From: Castellaniella sp049650445
Lineage (GTDB): Bacteria; Pseudomonadota; Gammaproteobacteria; Burkholderiales; Burkholderiaceae_B
DNA length: 64,000 nt
Assembly (NCBI RefSeq): GCF_049650445.1
Contig: NZ_JBASAD010000033.1
Coordinates: 1 to 64,000 of the forward strand
Direction of reading: 5' to 3'
The position numbers and the translations under genes are program-made. Of this stretch, positions 53,824 to 61,952 are shown piece by piece. The notes below the pieces were generated by a model. That model made no database searches, was not told the origin of the DNA, and worked only from the letters and a program-made list of their open reading frames with translations. Each line of letters opens with the position of its first letter. The first letter of the stretch is position 1.

Positions 53824-54723
53824 TCATGACAGAGCCCCCATCTGCTCCTTCAGGAATTCCAGAAAGATCCTGATCCGGGCCGACTGCGCGGCCCGTGACG
53901 AAGAGACTGCCCAGACATCGCCGGGCTGGCTGTATGCCGGCAGCACCCGGACCAGCGATCCATCGTCCAGACTGTCCCGGATCAACCAGTCGGCGCTGCA
54001 GGCGATGCCGTGACCGTCTCGCACCCAGTGCAGCACCGCATCAATGTCGTTCGAGGCCAGGGTGCCCGAAACCCGGACCGATTCCCCACCCTGCGGTCCA
54101 CTCATGCGCCAGGTCCCGAAGGGTTCTTCACGTTCCCGCAGCAGAACGCATTCATGGCGCGCCAGTCCGGCCAGATCCTGCGGCATGCCATGACGCGCGA
54201 TGTAGGACGGCGCCGCAAAGAGGATGCGTGCGCTCGGTATGATGCGATGCGCGATCAGATGATGTTCACGCACCTCGCCGGCCCGGATGTCGAGATGGAA
54301 TCCTTCGCCGATCAGATCGACGGGGCGATCGAGCAATTCCAGCCAGACGTCGATCCCGGGATGATGCCTTTTGAAGCGCGACAGCGCCGGCGCCAGATGG
54401 GTGCGGCCCAGCCTGGCGCTGGAGCTGATGCGGATCGGACCATTGGGTTCGCTGCGTGCCTCCGAGATCTCATCACGCATCTCCTCGACGTCTTCCAGGA
54501 TGCGCTGCACCCAGCGATAAACCTTGCGTCCTTCGTCGGTCAGATTGACGCGCCGCGTCGTCCGATGCAGCAGCCTGACACCGAGCGCCTGCTCCAGCAT
54601 GGCAATCCGCTTGCTGACGAACGTCGGGGCAATGCCGTATTCCCTGGCGGTGGCGGCGAAGCTGGACAGACTGGCGACCTTGCCAAACAGGCGCAGATCA
54701 TGCAGATCCGGATCATTGCTCAT
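53824..54723 (-). CDS. LysR-family transcriptional regulator
   Basis: A 299-aa regulator with an N-terminal winged HTH (DLRLFGKVASLSSFAATARE, then YGIAPTFVSKRIAMLEQALG and LHRTTRRVNLTDEG) and a LysR substrate-binding domain in the DsdC/CrgA-like style (GPIRISSSARLGRTHLAP). It is divergent from the Gfo/Idh/MocA gene and, by convention for the family, probably controls that operon and itself. The effector is unknown. Confidence 0.93.
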   Translation of the reverse strand: MSNDPDLHDLRLFGKVASLSSFAATAREYGIAPTFVSKRIAMLEQALGVRLLHRTTRRVNLTDEGRKVYRWVQRILEDVEEMRDEISEARSEPNGPIRISSSARLGRTHLAPALSRFKRHHPGIDVWLELLDRPVDLIGEGFHLDIRAGEVREHHLIAHRIIPSARILFAAPSYIARHGMPQDLAGLARHECVLLREREEPFGTWRMSGPQGGESVRVSGTLASNDIDAVLHWVRDGHGIACSADWLIRDSLDDGSLVRVLPAYSQPGDVWAVSSSRAAQSARIRIFLEFLKEQMGALS

Positions 54724-54820
54724 TATTCAGTTCTTAATGAGTGAATTCATTCTCTAATAATATATTAAACGATTCACATTAGACTCACTCATCCCAGGCT
54801 TGAACAGGACCAGAGCGAGA
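54724..54820. promoter_or_regulatory. Divergent LysR/oxidoreductase control region
   Basis: AT-rich gap between the LysR gene and the plus-strand catabolic genes. TGAGTGA (54738-54744) and TCACTCA (54785-54791) form a widely spaced inverted repeat, and TGAGTGAATTCATT around 54738-54751 is a partial palindrome centred on GAATTC. Such dyads are the kind bound by LysR tetramers. Confidence 0.45.
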
Positions 54821-55825
54821 ATGAAGAAGACCGCCCTCATCGGTGCAGGAGCCATTGCCTACTGCCATGCCCGCGCATTGAAACAGCTCGACGTGGAAAT
54901 CTGCGGCGTGATCGACGTCAATACCGACAGCGCCCGGAAACTGGCCGATGCCTGCGGCACGCGCGTCGTCAGCCATCTGGCTGAAATCGCCGGAGAGCTG
55001 GACATGGTGCATCTCTGCACCCCACCCTCCTTCCGTATCGACTATGCCAGGACTGCCATGGAAGCCGGCTGCCACGTCTTCATGGAAAAACCGATGGCAA
55101 TCACCCCGGCCGACGGACAGATCCTGGTGAACATGGCCGAGGCCAACGGCGTCCGGCTGATGGTGGATTTCAATCACAGGTTCCGTGCCGGCTTCCAGGA
55201 ACTGCTCCGCATCGTCCAATCCGGCGAGATCGGCGAGGTCGTCAACGTCTTCATCAACCGCATGGGCATGCTGGGCGGCAATGCCGGCACGCAGCACGAC
55301 ACCTGGCGGCGCAAGGCCGGCACCGTCTGCGGCATGAGCATCGAGTCGCTGTCGCACGACATCGACATGGTCTGGCAACTGCTCGGACCCGTGGCCAGTG
55401 TCCGGGCCGACGTGCGCGGCACATTCGCCGATGCGCCGGCCTTCGACAACAACGTCAACGCCCTGCTCTCCATGCGCAACGGCGCCATGGGCGTCCTGCA
55501 CGCCAGTTGGTCTTCCCATCTGAAGATGAGCGCACGCGGTGTCGTCGGCACGCGAGGGACCGTCATCCTGGAAGGCGACGATCTGTTCGATTTCAACCGC
55601 CTGCGCCTGCGCACCGCAGACATGCCTCACGAACATCTCATCCGGCTGGACGACGTCTACCACTTTGCGACGTGCCCGTCCTATCTGAACGCCAACCGGT
55701 ATTTTCTTGAATGCCAGGACAAAGGCGAGGACGGATCGGCCAGTGGCCGCCATGCGCTGGAGACGCTGAAGATCTCGCATGCCATCCTCGAATCGGCACG
55801 CACGCAGACGGCCATCCCGCTCTGA
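54821..55825 (+). CDS. Gfo/Idh/MocA-family oxidoreductase
   Basis: NAD(P)-dependent sugar or polyol dehydrogenase family. The 334-aa protein begins MKKTALIGAGAIAYCHARAL with the Rossmann loop, has the catalytic EKP motif (HVFMEKPMAITPADG), and the C-terminal part with ESLSHDIDMVW holding the usual His-Asp pair. The ATG at 54821 is preferred to an upstream TTG. It is followed after 41 bp by the hydroxyacid dehydrogenase. The substrate is unknown. Confidence 0.9.
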   Translation: MKKTALIGAGAIAYCHARALKQLDVEICGVIDVNTDSARKLADACGTRVVSHLAEIAGELDMVHLCTPPSFRIDYARTAMEAGCHVFMEKPMAITPADGQILVNMAEANGVRLMVDFNHRFRAGFQELLRIVQSGEIGEVVNVFINRMGMLGGNAGTQHDTWRRKAGTVCGMSIESLSHDIDMVWQLLGPVASVRADVRGTFADAPAFDNNVNALLSMRNGAMGVLHASWSSHLKMSARGVVGTRGTVILEGDDLFDFNRLRLRTADMPHEHLIRLDDVYHFATCPSYLNANRYFLECQDKGEDGSASGRHALETLKISHAILESARTQTAIPL

Positions 55826-55866
55826 AGGCCTTCAGGCACGCACACGACACGAGACAAGGAACCGTC

Positions 55867-56763
55867 ATGAAACAGATCGGCATCATCGGCCTGGGCAATA
55901 TGGGCATGGGCATGGCCCGCAATCTGTTGAGCCAGGGTTTTTCACTGGCCGGCTTCGACCGCAATCAGCACAAGCGGGACACGCTCGCCGGGCTGGGAGG
56001 ACGGCCGTGTCTGGGAGCCGCCGCCGTAGGCGCCTGTTCGGAGCTGGTCTTCGTCATGGTCGTCACCGAGGCGCAATGCGAAGCCGTGATGGCCGGCCCG
56101 GATGGCCTGTTCGACACTCTGCAGCCCGATGCTGTCATCGTCGTCACCGCCACCATCGGACCCGCAGCCGTGAAGGCCCTGGCGGCACGGGCCGCCGCGC
56201 GCGGCATCACTCTGATCGACTGTCCGGTCTCGGGCGGACAGAAAGGCGCGGATGCCGGGACGCTGACCTTGATGGCCTCCGGCCCCCGGGACGCATTCGA
56301 ACGTTGTGCGGACGTGTTTGCCGCCATTGCCGCGAACATCAATTACGTCGGCGACCAGCCCGGCCAGGGGCAGATCGTCAAGGCCTGCCTGCAGGGGCTG
56401 GTGGGTTGCGTCTATTCCGGGATGTTCGAAGCCATGGCCCTGGGCGTCAAGGCCGGCGTTTCGGCGGAGACGCTGTTTTCCGTCATCGGGACCAGTGTCG
56501 CCAACACGGCGCTGTTCCAGAGCGCCATCCCGGCCGTCATGGACCGGCGCTTTCAGGGCACCGGGGCCAATATCGCCAATACCTGCAAGGACCTCTCGAT
56601 TACCATGGCGCTGGCCGAGGCATGCGGCATGCCCATGATGACCACGGGCATGGCCAAGCAGTTCTTCCAGGCGGGCATCACCAAATTTCCCGGCGAGGAC
56701 AACCAGTGCCTGATCAAGATCCTTGAAGACATCACCGGCATCGAGGTCACCCGGAGCGCCTGA
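55867..56763 (+). CDS. NAD(P)-dependent beta-hydroxyacid dehydrogenase
   Basis: A 298-aa member of the HIBADH family: Rossmann motif QIGIIGLGNMGMGMARNLLS, substrate motif DCPVSGGQKGADAGTLTLMA and catalytic Lys172 in QGQIVKACLQGLVG. It differs from the valine-pathway mmsB at 34 kb in the residues around the active site (KACLQGLV instead of KICNNMLL), so it probably acts on another hydroxyacid such as a threonate- or tartronate-type compound. That is inference. Confidence 0.9.
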   Translation: MKQIGIIGLGNMGMGMARNLLSQGFSLAGFDRNQHKRDTLAGLGGRPCLGAAAVGACSELVFVMVVTEAQCEAVMAGPDGLFDTLQPDAVIVVTATIGPAAVKALAARAAARGITLIDCPVSGGQKGADAGTLTLMASGPRDAFERCADVFAAIAANINYVGDQPGQGQIVKACLQGLVGCVYSGMFEAMALGVKAGVSAETLFSVIGTSVANTALFQSAIPAVMDRRFQGTGANIANTCKDLSITMALAEACGMPMMTTGMAKQFFQAGITKFPGEDNQCLIKILEDITGIEVTRSA

Positions 56764-56821
56764 AACCCAGGCGCCGGCAGCCTGCCGGCTGGCTGGCTGA
56801 CATGAATACACGCATCCTTTC

Positions 56822-57697
56822 ATGATCCATCGCATCGTCTTCATCGTCTTTCCGCTTTTTGCCGTGGTCGCGGCCGGGTTTTTCTACGCGCGCTGGACCA
56901 AGCCGGACATGGCGGCGGCCAACCGCATGAACATGGAAGTATTCCTGCCGGCGCTCATCTTTACCGTGCTGGCGGGGAAAAGCTTCGACCTGGCCGATCA
57001 GATCCCCATCGCCGCAGGCTGCGTCCTGGTGGTCTGCGGCTCCGGCTTGCTGGCATGGCTGGTCGCGCGCTGTCTGAAAATCGATCCGAAAACGCTCGTG
57101 TCGCCTGCGATGTTCAACAACGTCGGCAATATGGGGTTGCCTCTGATGCTCTTTACTTACGGCGATCAGGCGCTGGGCGCCGCCGTGGTGCTGATGCTGA
57201 TCATGACCGTCCTGCAGTTCATCCTCTCGCCCTGGCTGCTGAGCGGCGGGTTTTCTTTCGGCACCCTCTGGCGCGAACCCTTCCTCGTGGCAGCGGCGCT
57301 CGGCGTGGCCGTGAGCCTGAACGGCATTGAACTGTGGCCGCCGCTCCTGTCGGCGTGCCGCCTGCTGGCCGACATTTCCCTGGGGCTGATGATTTTCTCG
57401 TTGGGCACCCGTCTGGCCTCGACACGCGTCGGGTCGATGCTGGGCATCGGCGTGGTCGGCGCCATCGTCACGCCCCTCACCGGCATGCTGACGGCCTGGG
57501 CGTATGGCACCCTCGCCGGCCTGAGCAAGGCGGACATGGACGTGCTGTTCCTGTTCGGCGCCTTGCCGCCCGCCGTGTCCTGCTTCATCTTTGCCGACCG
57601 CTACCGCCAGGAGCCGGAAAAAGTGGCGGCCATCGTCATGATCGGCAACGCGATGGCCCTCGGCTTCATTCCTTTCGCGCTGGCTCTGCGCCTTTGA
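56822..57697 (+). CDS. AEC-family (auxin efflux carrier-like) transporter
   Basis: A 291-aa membrane protein with about ten helices. NRMNMEVFLPALIFTVLAGK and SPAMFNNVGNMGLPLMLFTY are the family's conserved helices, with the second repeat near GLMIFSLGTRLAS. AEC proteins in bacteria often carry malonate, malate or related organic acids. It fits as the importer or exporter of the module formed with the two preceding dehydrogenases. Its end overlaps the converging LysR gene by 32 bp. Confidence 0.88.
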   Translation: MIHRIVFIVFPLFAVVAAGFFYARWTKPDMAAANRMNMEVFLPALIFTVLAGKSFDLADQIPIAAGCVLVVCGSGLLAWLVARCLKIDPKTLVSPAMFNNVGNMGLPLMLFTYGDQALGAAVVLMLIMTVLQFILSPWLLSGGFSFGTLWREPFLVAAALGVAVSLNGIELWPPLLSACRLLADISLGLMIFSLGTRLASTRVGSMLGIGVVGAIVTPLTGMLTAWAYGTLAGLSKADMDVLFLFGALPPAVSCFIFADRYRQEPEKVAAIVMIGNAMALGFIPFALALRL

Positions 57698-58634
57698 CCT
57701 TGAGCTTTCCGTCGGGCGCACGCAGTACGTGGCGGATGCAATCCAGCGCCAGTTCCACCGACTTCGGCCGGTATTCGTCCCGGCGCCAATACATCGACAC
57801 CGACCCGAAACACTGCAATGCCAGCGGCAGGATGCGCAACAGGTCCATGTCTTCCAGCGCGCTCGCGGAGCGATGCGAGGCGACGCCGATCGCATCGCTG
57901 TTGCGCAGCAGCGCAATATTGGCGATGACCGAGTTGGATTCGATGTAATTGGGCGGCAGGCTCAGGCCCGCTTCGGCCAGCGCGGTCTCCAGCGCCTTGC
58001 GGATCGGCGAGCCTTTGGGCCAGACGACCCAGCGGTACTGCCGGACGTCGTCCCAGCCGATGGCCGCGCGTCCCACCAAAGGATGGTCACGGCGCACGGC
58101 CAGGTCGACCGGCTCGGTGTACAGCAGTTCGGAATCGAAACCGACCAGGCTCGCATCATCCTCGATCGTCCGGCCGATGACGATGTCCAGATCGCCCTGG
58201 CTGAGCTGGTTCAACAGCAGGTCCATGGTGCCTTCGACCAGATCGATGCGCAGGCGGGGCATGCGCGCGGCCATTTCCAGTACGGCGAGCGGACCGGCCT
58301 CGGTCGCCGCCACACCCGAGGCACCCAGCGCCACGTGCCCCGCCCCGCCCTCTCGCAGGATGTTCATGTCGGCCGCCGCACGGTCGAGCTGGGCTTCGAT
58401 GCGGCGGGCATGCTCGATCAGCGCCTGACCATGGACTGTCGGCGTGAGCCCTCGGGCGTGGCGCTCGAACAGCGTCAGGCCCACGTCACTTTCCAGGTCC
58501 TTGAGCCATTTCGACAGGCCGGGCTGCGTGGTGTGCATCGCGGCCGCCGAATGGCTGAGGTTGCGGGTCTGGGCCAGGCTGAGCAGAAATCTGAGGTTGC
58601 GCAGACGAATGCGGTCGGTCCAATCACTACCCAT
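57666..58634 (-). CDS. LysR-family transcriptional regulator
   Basis: A 322-aa regulator: HTH region LRNLRFLLSLAQTRNLSHSA, then MHTTQPGLSKWLKDLESDVG and FERHARGLTPTVHG, followed by a type-2 periplasmic-like effector domain (HVALGASGVAATEAGPLAVL). ATG at 58634 is chosen; a GTG 33 bp upstream would add 11 residues. It is transcribed after the binding protein, in the same direction as the MobA-like gene, so it probably controls that operon. A CbsR/GbpR-like subgroup is possible. Confidence 0.9.
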   Translation of the reverse strand: MGSDWTDRIRLRNLRFLLSLAQTRNLSHSAAAMHTTQPGLSKWLKDLESDVGLTLFERHARGLTPTVHGQALIEHARRIEAQLDRAAADMNILREGGAGHVALGASGVAATEAGPLAVLEMAARMPRLRIDLVEGTMDLLLNQLSQGDLDIVIGRTIEDDASLVGFDSELLYTEPVDLAVRRDHPLVGRAAIGWDDVRQYRWVVWPKGSPIRKALETALAEAGLSLPPNYIESNSVIANIALLRNSDAIGVASHRSASALEDMDLLRILPLALQCFGSVSMYWRRDEYRPKSVELALDCIRHVLRAPDGKLKVKGAEPARKE

Positions 58635-58721
58635 GTCTCGAATCCAGGATGAGAGCGACGGTGGCACGCGACAGACCCGGTGCCCCGACAGAGTCTCTGA
58701 ACGATCCCAGGGTTCAGCGGT

Positions 58722-59891
58722 TCACTTGCCCGGATCCTTCACGGCCTCGAAGGTCGCGAATTCGATGTTCTGCAGCTTGCCATCGACCCGCTCCAGTTTG
58801 CGGATGTATTCATTCTGGATGATATCGCGAGTTTCAGGATCGATCTGGATGGGACCGCGCGGGCTGTCCCATTGCAGGCCCCGGGCCGCTGCGATGAAAG
58901 CGTCGCCGCTGGCGTCGCCACCGGTTTTTTCCAAGGCCTTGTAGATGAGCTGCATGCCGTCATAGCCGCCCACCGACATGAAGTTGGCGCGGTCCTGCGG
59001 ATGGGCCTTGGTGTAGGCGTCCACGAAAGTCTTGTTTTCCGGCGAGTTGTGCGCATCCGAGTAATGGAAGGCAGTGATCATGCCCAGCGCATTGTCACCC
59101 AGCGCCGCCAGGGAGTTCTCGTCGGTCATGTCGCCCGGGCCCATTTCCTTGATGCCCATCTTGTCCAGGCCCATTTCACGGAAGTTCTTGGCCAGCGCAA
59201 CCATGGAACTGCCCGGCGGGACGAAGAAAAAGAGCGCGTCGGGACGGGCTTCCTTCACGCGCTGCAGGAACGGCGCATAGTCGGGCGTGTTGACCGGCGT
59301 ACGCACCTCGCCCAGCACCTTGCCCCCCAGTTCGGTGAAGGTCTTCTTGAACTGCGTCTGGGCGTCATGACCCGGGCCGTAGTCCGCCACCAGGATGTAG
59401 GCCGACTTGATGTCGTTCTTGACCGCCCACTGGGCGATGGCCCAGGAACTCTGCGGCAGCGTCATCGACACGCGGACGATGTAGGGCGACTTCTCCGTGA
59501 TCGAGGAGGTGGCCGCGTTCATCACGATCATGGGCACCTTGGCCTCGGTTGCCAGCGGCGCGACCGAGAAGGCATTGGGCGTCAGATCGAAGCCGGCCAG
59601 GATGTCGACCTTGTCCTTGATCAGCAGTTCCTGCGCCTGGCGCTTGGCGATGGCCGGGGCGATGCCCGTGTCGTCCTTGATGATCAGCTTGACCTTGCGA
59701 CCGGCCACCGTGTCACCATGCTGTGCCATGAATGTCTCGATGCCGTTCTGGATCTGTTTGCCATAGTCGGAAAACGGCCCCGACATCGACAGCACCAGGC
59801 CGATGGTCAGATCTTTGGCATGAGCGGGCGACGCGAGTGCCGCCGCGCCGAGGGACAGGGCGGCAACGCCCAGGATGTTGCGCAGTTTCAT
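58722..59891 (-). CDS. Branched-chain-type ABC transporter substrate-binding protein
   Basis: A 389-aa exported type I periplasmic binding protein: signal peptide (ALASPAHAKD), then LTIGLVLSMSGPFSDYGKQI, ADYGPGHDAQTQFKKTFTEL and SVGGYDGMQLIYKALEKTGG. Related proteins bind amino acids, amides or aromatic acids. No permease or ATPase gene is adjacent, so it must use subunits encoded elsewhere. Its position between a MobA-like hydroxylase and a LysR gene suggests an aromatic ligand; that is inference. Confidence 0.9.
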   Translation of the reverse strand: MKLRNILGVAALSLGAAALASPAHAKDLTIGLVLSMSGPFSDYGKQIQNGIETFMAQHGDTVAGRKVKLIIKDDTGIAPAIAKRQAQELLIKDKVDILAGFDLTPNAFSVAPLATEAKVPMIVMNAATSSITEKSPYIVRVSMTLPQSSWAIAQWAVKNDIKSAYILVADYGPGHDAQTQFKKTFTELGGKVLGEVRTPVNTPDYAPFLQRVKEARPDALFFFVPPGSSMVALAKNFREMGLDKMGIKEMGPGDMTDENSLAALGDNALGMITAFHYSDAHNSPENKTFVDAYTKAHPQDRANFMSVGGYDGMQLIYKALEKTGGDASGDAFIAAARGLQWDSPRGPIQIDPETRDIIQNEYIRKLERVDGKLQNIEFATFEAVKDPGK

Positions 59892-59919
59892 GGTCTCTCT
59901 CCTTGTTTGAAGCCTGTTG

Positions 59920-61806
59920 TCATTGCTGCCGGCTGGCGAAGGTCCGGATGAATCCGGCCAGTTCGTCCGTGGCCGTCAGCGGCAGTACGTTCGCCACGTA
60001 CTGGTCGGGGCGCACGATCACGATGGCCCCTTGCCGGTCGATGCCGCGCAGCCGGAAGATATCCTGATCGGCCAGCGTCGCGTAGACGTTTTCCAGGTCG
60101 ATCAGCCCGTGGGTGCCCACTCGTGGCAAAAAGGCCCGGGGCACCCGGCCGATATCGACGGCAGCGTAATCCTGCTGATAGATCACCTTGAGGTCGAACC
60201 AGGCGTTCTCATCCTGGCTGGCAGGTGTATAGCCCCGGATGGGGGATTCGGGGGATTCGTCCAGCCAGCGTCCCAGCGCGGCGACGGGTGAGTCCTCTCC
60301 GGCGTGCGCCGCATCGGCGAACACGTAGATCCGCCAACGGCCGTCCGCCTTCGCTTCATGACCCAGGTGCTGGCGATTGACGTCTGCGACCCGCATGACT
60401 TCGGCGGACCGGAAGCGCTTGCCGATCGGATAGCCCGCAGCCAGGGCCTGGTGCGTGGCCGCTGCAGTGATCATGGAAGGCCCGTATTGCGTCATGAAAC
60501 CTTGCGCGAATTCGGTGATGCGCAGATAGGCCTGCTCGAACTCGGCGTGGCTGGCGAAAGCCTCCGCCGATTTGGCCATCTGCGTAGCCCAGCGCAAATC
60601 CTGATCGATCAGATCCTGGCCGATCTGCTGACGTTCGGCCGAATAGGTCGACAAAAGATCGACGGTGCAGCGGCCTTCCAGGACGTGCCCGAGCTTCCAG
60701 CCCAGATTGAAGCCGTCCTGCATCGAAGCGTTCATGCCCTGCCCCGCCTTGGCGCTGTGCGTGTGAGCGGCATCCCCGGCGATGAACACGCGCGGCGCGC
60801 GACCTTGCGCCCCTGCCTGGGGCACATCGTCGAAATGGTCGCACAAACGATGGCCGACTTCGTACACGCTATGCCAGGCCACTTCGCGCACGTCCAGCCG
60901 GTAAGGATGGAAAATCCGCTGCGCCCGGCCGATGATCTGGTCGAGCGGCATGTTGCGGATGGCGCCGCCATCCTGTGCGCAGACCTCGCCCAGATCCACG
61001 TACAGGCGGAACAGGAACCCGCCTTCGCGGGGAATCAGCAGGATGTTGCCGGCTTCCGACTGGATGGCGCATTTGATGCGGACGTCCGGAAAATCGGTAT
61101 CGGCCAGCAGGTCCATGACGCCCCAGGCGTGGTTGGACGATACACCGTGCAGCGCCAGGCCCAGCGCCTTGCGTACGCTGCTGCGCCCGCCATCGGCGCC
61201 CACGACATAGCGGGCGTGCACGATGCGTTCCTGTCCGCCCGCATCACCGACGTGGGCCAGGCGCACGGTCACGGGGTAGTCGCCCGTTTCGGCAACCGTC
61301 AGACTCTGGAGTTCATAACCGTAATCAGGGGTCATGCGCGTGGGCGCATGGGCCATGAACTCGGCAAAATAGTCCAGCACTCGGGCCTGATTGACGGTCA
61401 GGTGGGGATATTCGCTGACGTCGTGCGGATCCTCGGCGACACGGGACACTCGGACGATGTCCGCCGGCTTGTCCGGGTCCGCTTTCCAGAATATGGTTTC
61501 CGTCACCACGCAGGCTTCGGCAATCAACTGCTGCGCAAAGCCGAAAGCCTCGAAGGTCTCGATGCTGCGCGGCTGCAGGCCGTCGGCCAGGCCGACCTCC
61601 AGGCGCCCGGTACGGCGATCGACGATGCGTGTGACGATACCGGGAAACTGGGACAACTGAGCCGCAGTGATCATGCCGGCGGGTCCAGCCCCGACGACCA
61701 GGACGTCCACGCGGTCGGGCAATTCTTCCGGGCGATCGATGCCGGCGCCGGCCGGCGCCTGAATGCGCGGATCGTGCGACACGTACCCGTGATGATGGTA
61801 TTTCAA
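59920..61806 (-). CDS. FAD-dependent aromatic hydroxylase, MobA-like (3-hydroxybenzoate 4-monooxygenase type)
   Basis: A 628-aa class A flavoprotein monooxygenase with a C-terminal thioredoxin-like extension as in phenol hydroxylases. Motifs are VDVLVVGAGPAGMITAAQL (GAGPAG at 39-44), the DG motif YVVGADGGRSSVRKALG, and RVFIAGDAAHTHSAKAGQGM. The overall sequence and strings such as NHAWGVMDLLADTDFPDVR and PIGKRFRSAEVMRVADV recall MobA of Comamonas, which makes protocatechuate from 3-hydroxybenzoate. The substrate here is not proven. It lies 28 bp before the binding-protein gene. Confidence 0.87.
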   Translation of the reverse strand: MKYHHHGYVSHDPRIQAPAGAGIDRPEELPDRVDVLVVGAGPAGMITAAQLSQFPGIVTRIVDRRTGRLEVGLADGLQPRSIETFEAFGFAQQLIAEACVVTETIFWKADPDKPADIVRVSRVAEDPHDVSEYPHLTVNQARVLDYFAEFMAHAPTRMTPDYGYELQSLTVAETGDYPVTVRLAHVGDAGGQERIVHARYVVGADGGRSSVRKALGLALHGVSSNHAWGVMDLLADTDFPDVRIKCAIQSEAGNILLIPREGGFLFRLYVDLGEVCAQDGGAIRNMPLDQIIGRAQRIFHPYRLDVREVAWHSVYEVGHRLCDHFDDVPQAGAQGRAPRVFIAGDAAHTHSAKAGQGMNASMQDGFNLGWKLGHVLEGRCTVDLLSTYSAERQQIGQDLIDQDLRWATQMAKSAEAFASHAEFEQAYLRITEFAQGFMTQYGPSMITAAATHQALAAGYPIGKRFRSAEVMRVADVNRQHLGHEAKADGRWRIYVFADAAHAGEDSPVAALGRWLDESPESPIRGYTPASQDENAWFDLKVIYQQDYAAVDIGRVPRAFLPRVGTHGLIDLENVYATLADQDIFRLRGIDRQGAIVIVRPDQYVANVLPLTATDELAGFIRTFASRQQ

Positions 61807-61889
61807 GGCAGTCTCCTGAAGGAATCCTGGGAACCCAGGCGTCGATCTTTTCGCGAGAAGAACTGCTGAACATTCTAAGATCGGATCAT

Positions 61890-61943
61890 GAATATTTCAT
61901 AATTTAAAGAATGAAATATTCCTATTATTCATACGAAGAATAG
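61890..61943. promoter_or_regulatory. Operator-like palindromes upstream of the MobA-like gene
   Basis: A perfect 11-bp inverted repeat, GAATATTTCAT (61890-61900) and ATGAAATATTC (61911-61921), has a 10-bp spacer and lies 84 bp upstream of the hydroxylase ATG. Next to it, CTATTATTC (61922-61930) and GAAGAATAG (61935-61943) form a second, imperfect palindrome. The AT-rich patch contrasts with the genome. It probably binds a regulator and carries the promoter. Confidence 0.55.
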
Positions 61944-61952
61944 TATGTCTTG

